This document shows positions 34,968 to 35,016 of a stretch of 35,016 nucleotides of DNA, one piece after another (the first letter of the stretch is position 1; the number at the start of each line of letters is the position of its first letter). The stretch is from an uncultured Sphingobium sp. GTDB taxonomy: Bacteria; Pseudomonadota; Alphaproteobacteria; Sphingomonadales; Sphingomonadaceae. The stretch spans positions 1 through 35,016 of the forward strand of contig CAMPHJ010000019.1 in NCBI GenBank assembly GCA_946885845.1, in the 5' to 3' direction. The translations under genes were made by a program, and so were the position numbers. The notes under the pieces are model-generated. The model worked only from the letters and a program-made list of their open reading frames with translations. It did not search any database and was not told where the DNA came from.

Positions 34968-35016
34968 TTGCGGACCAATTCGTTCACGACCTGCGGGTTG
35001 GCTTTGCCCTGCATCG
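34955..35016 (-). CDS. gatB: Asp-tRNA(Asn)/Glu-tRNA(Gln) amidotransferase subunit B, C-terminal end only
   Basis: The minus strand at the window edge reads MQGKANPQVVNELVRKGLA and stops. The GKANPQVVNEL block is the conserved C-terminus of GatB, from the YqeY-like tail that contacts tRNA. GatB forms the GatCAB complex that makes Gln-tRNA(Gln) or Asn-tRNA(Asn) by transamidation. Only about 20 codons are inside the window; the rest lies beyond 35016. Confidence 0.85.
   Translation of the reverse strand, partial: MQGKANPQVVNELVRKGLA

Overview
The window is ordinary high-GC alphaproteobacterial chromosome, most likely from the Sphingomonadaceae (Sphingobium/Sphingomonas type). I infer this from recognised protein families and gene order, not from a database search. 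Nearly all of it is conserved housekeeping DNA. I see no phage, insertion sequence, CRISPR array or rRNA operon.

Layout. 1-5335: the 3' part of tRNA-Ala, then a zinc-ribbon/acidic TIGR02300-type protein on the minus strand. Divergent from it is aroA - small membrane protein - cmk, coupled by two ATGA overlaps and closed by a strong terminator. rpsA and ihfB follow, each with its own ribosome binding site and with a terminator between them, then tRNA-Leu(TAA). This keeps the enterobacterial order aroA-cmk-rpsA-ihfB. 5410-13102: a Kef-type antiporter converges on alaS; maeB and an L,D-transpeptidase gene run rightward. 13148-18870, all minus: hisI, tRNA-His, hupB, lon (with a heat-shock-like promoter), ybaB and dnaX. 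18925-20009: the 4.5S SRP RNA lies just upstream of dnaX, and upstream of that is a class A beta-lactamase gene. The beta-lactamase ends a tight minus-strand series: cysteine desulfurase - cysteine desulfurase - 2Fe-2S ferredoxin - beta-lactamase (22494 down to 19074). 22626-29050: an alpha/beta hydrolase, an HPP-CBS membrane protein, a small membrane protein, rpiB-glyA-nrdR, a TrmJ-like RNA methyltransferase, a convergent chorismate mutase, and rpsD. 29525-35016: a PilZ protein, the agmatine-to-putrescine pair aguA-aguB, folK, tRNA-Lys, a family VIII-like esterase, an unrecognised lipoprotein, and the 3' end of gatB.

How the genes work together: translation and its factors (alaS, rpsA, rpsD, gatB, tRNAs, SRP RNA, TrmJ), DNA replication and nucleoid structure (dnaX, ybaB, ihfB, hupB), precursor supply (aroA, cmk, rpiB, glyA, folK, hisI, chorismate mutase, nrdR) and polyamine synthesis (aguAB).

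The most interesting observations are: (1) two overlapping, apparently active cysteine desulfurases joined to a ferredoxin and a beta-lactamase; (2) the beta-lactamase has Cys at both positions 69 and 238 (Ambler), the disulfide signature of class A carbapenemases; (3) a perfect 14-bp inverted repeat between glyA and nrdR whose right arm contains the likely nrdR Shine-Dalgarno sequence, suggesting translational coupling or an RNA switch. I do not see a clear new defence or mobile system.
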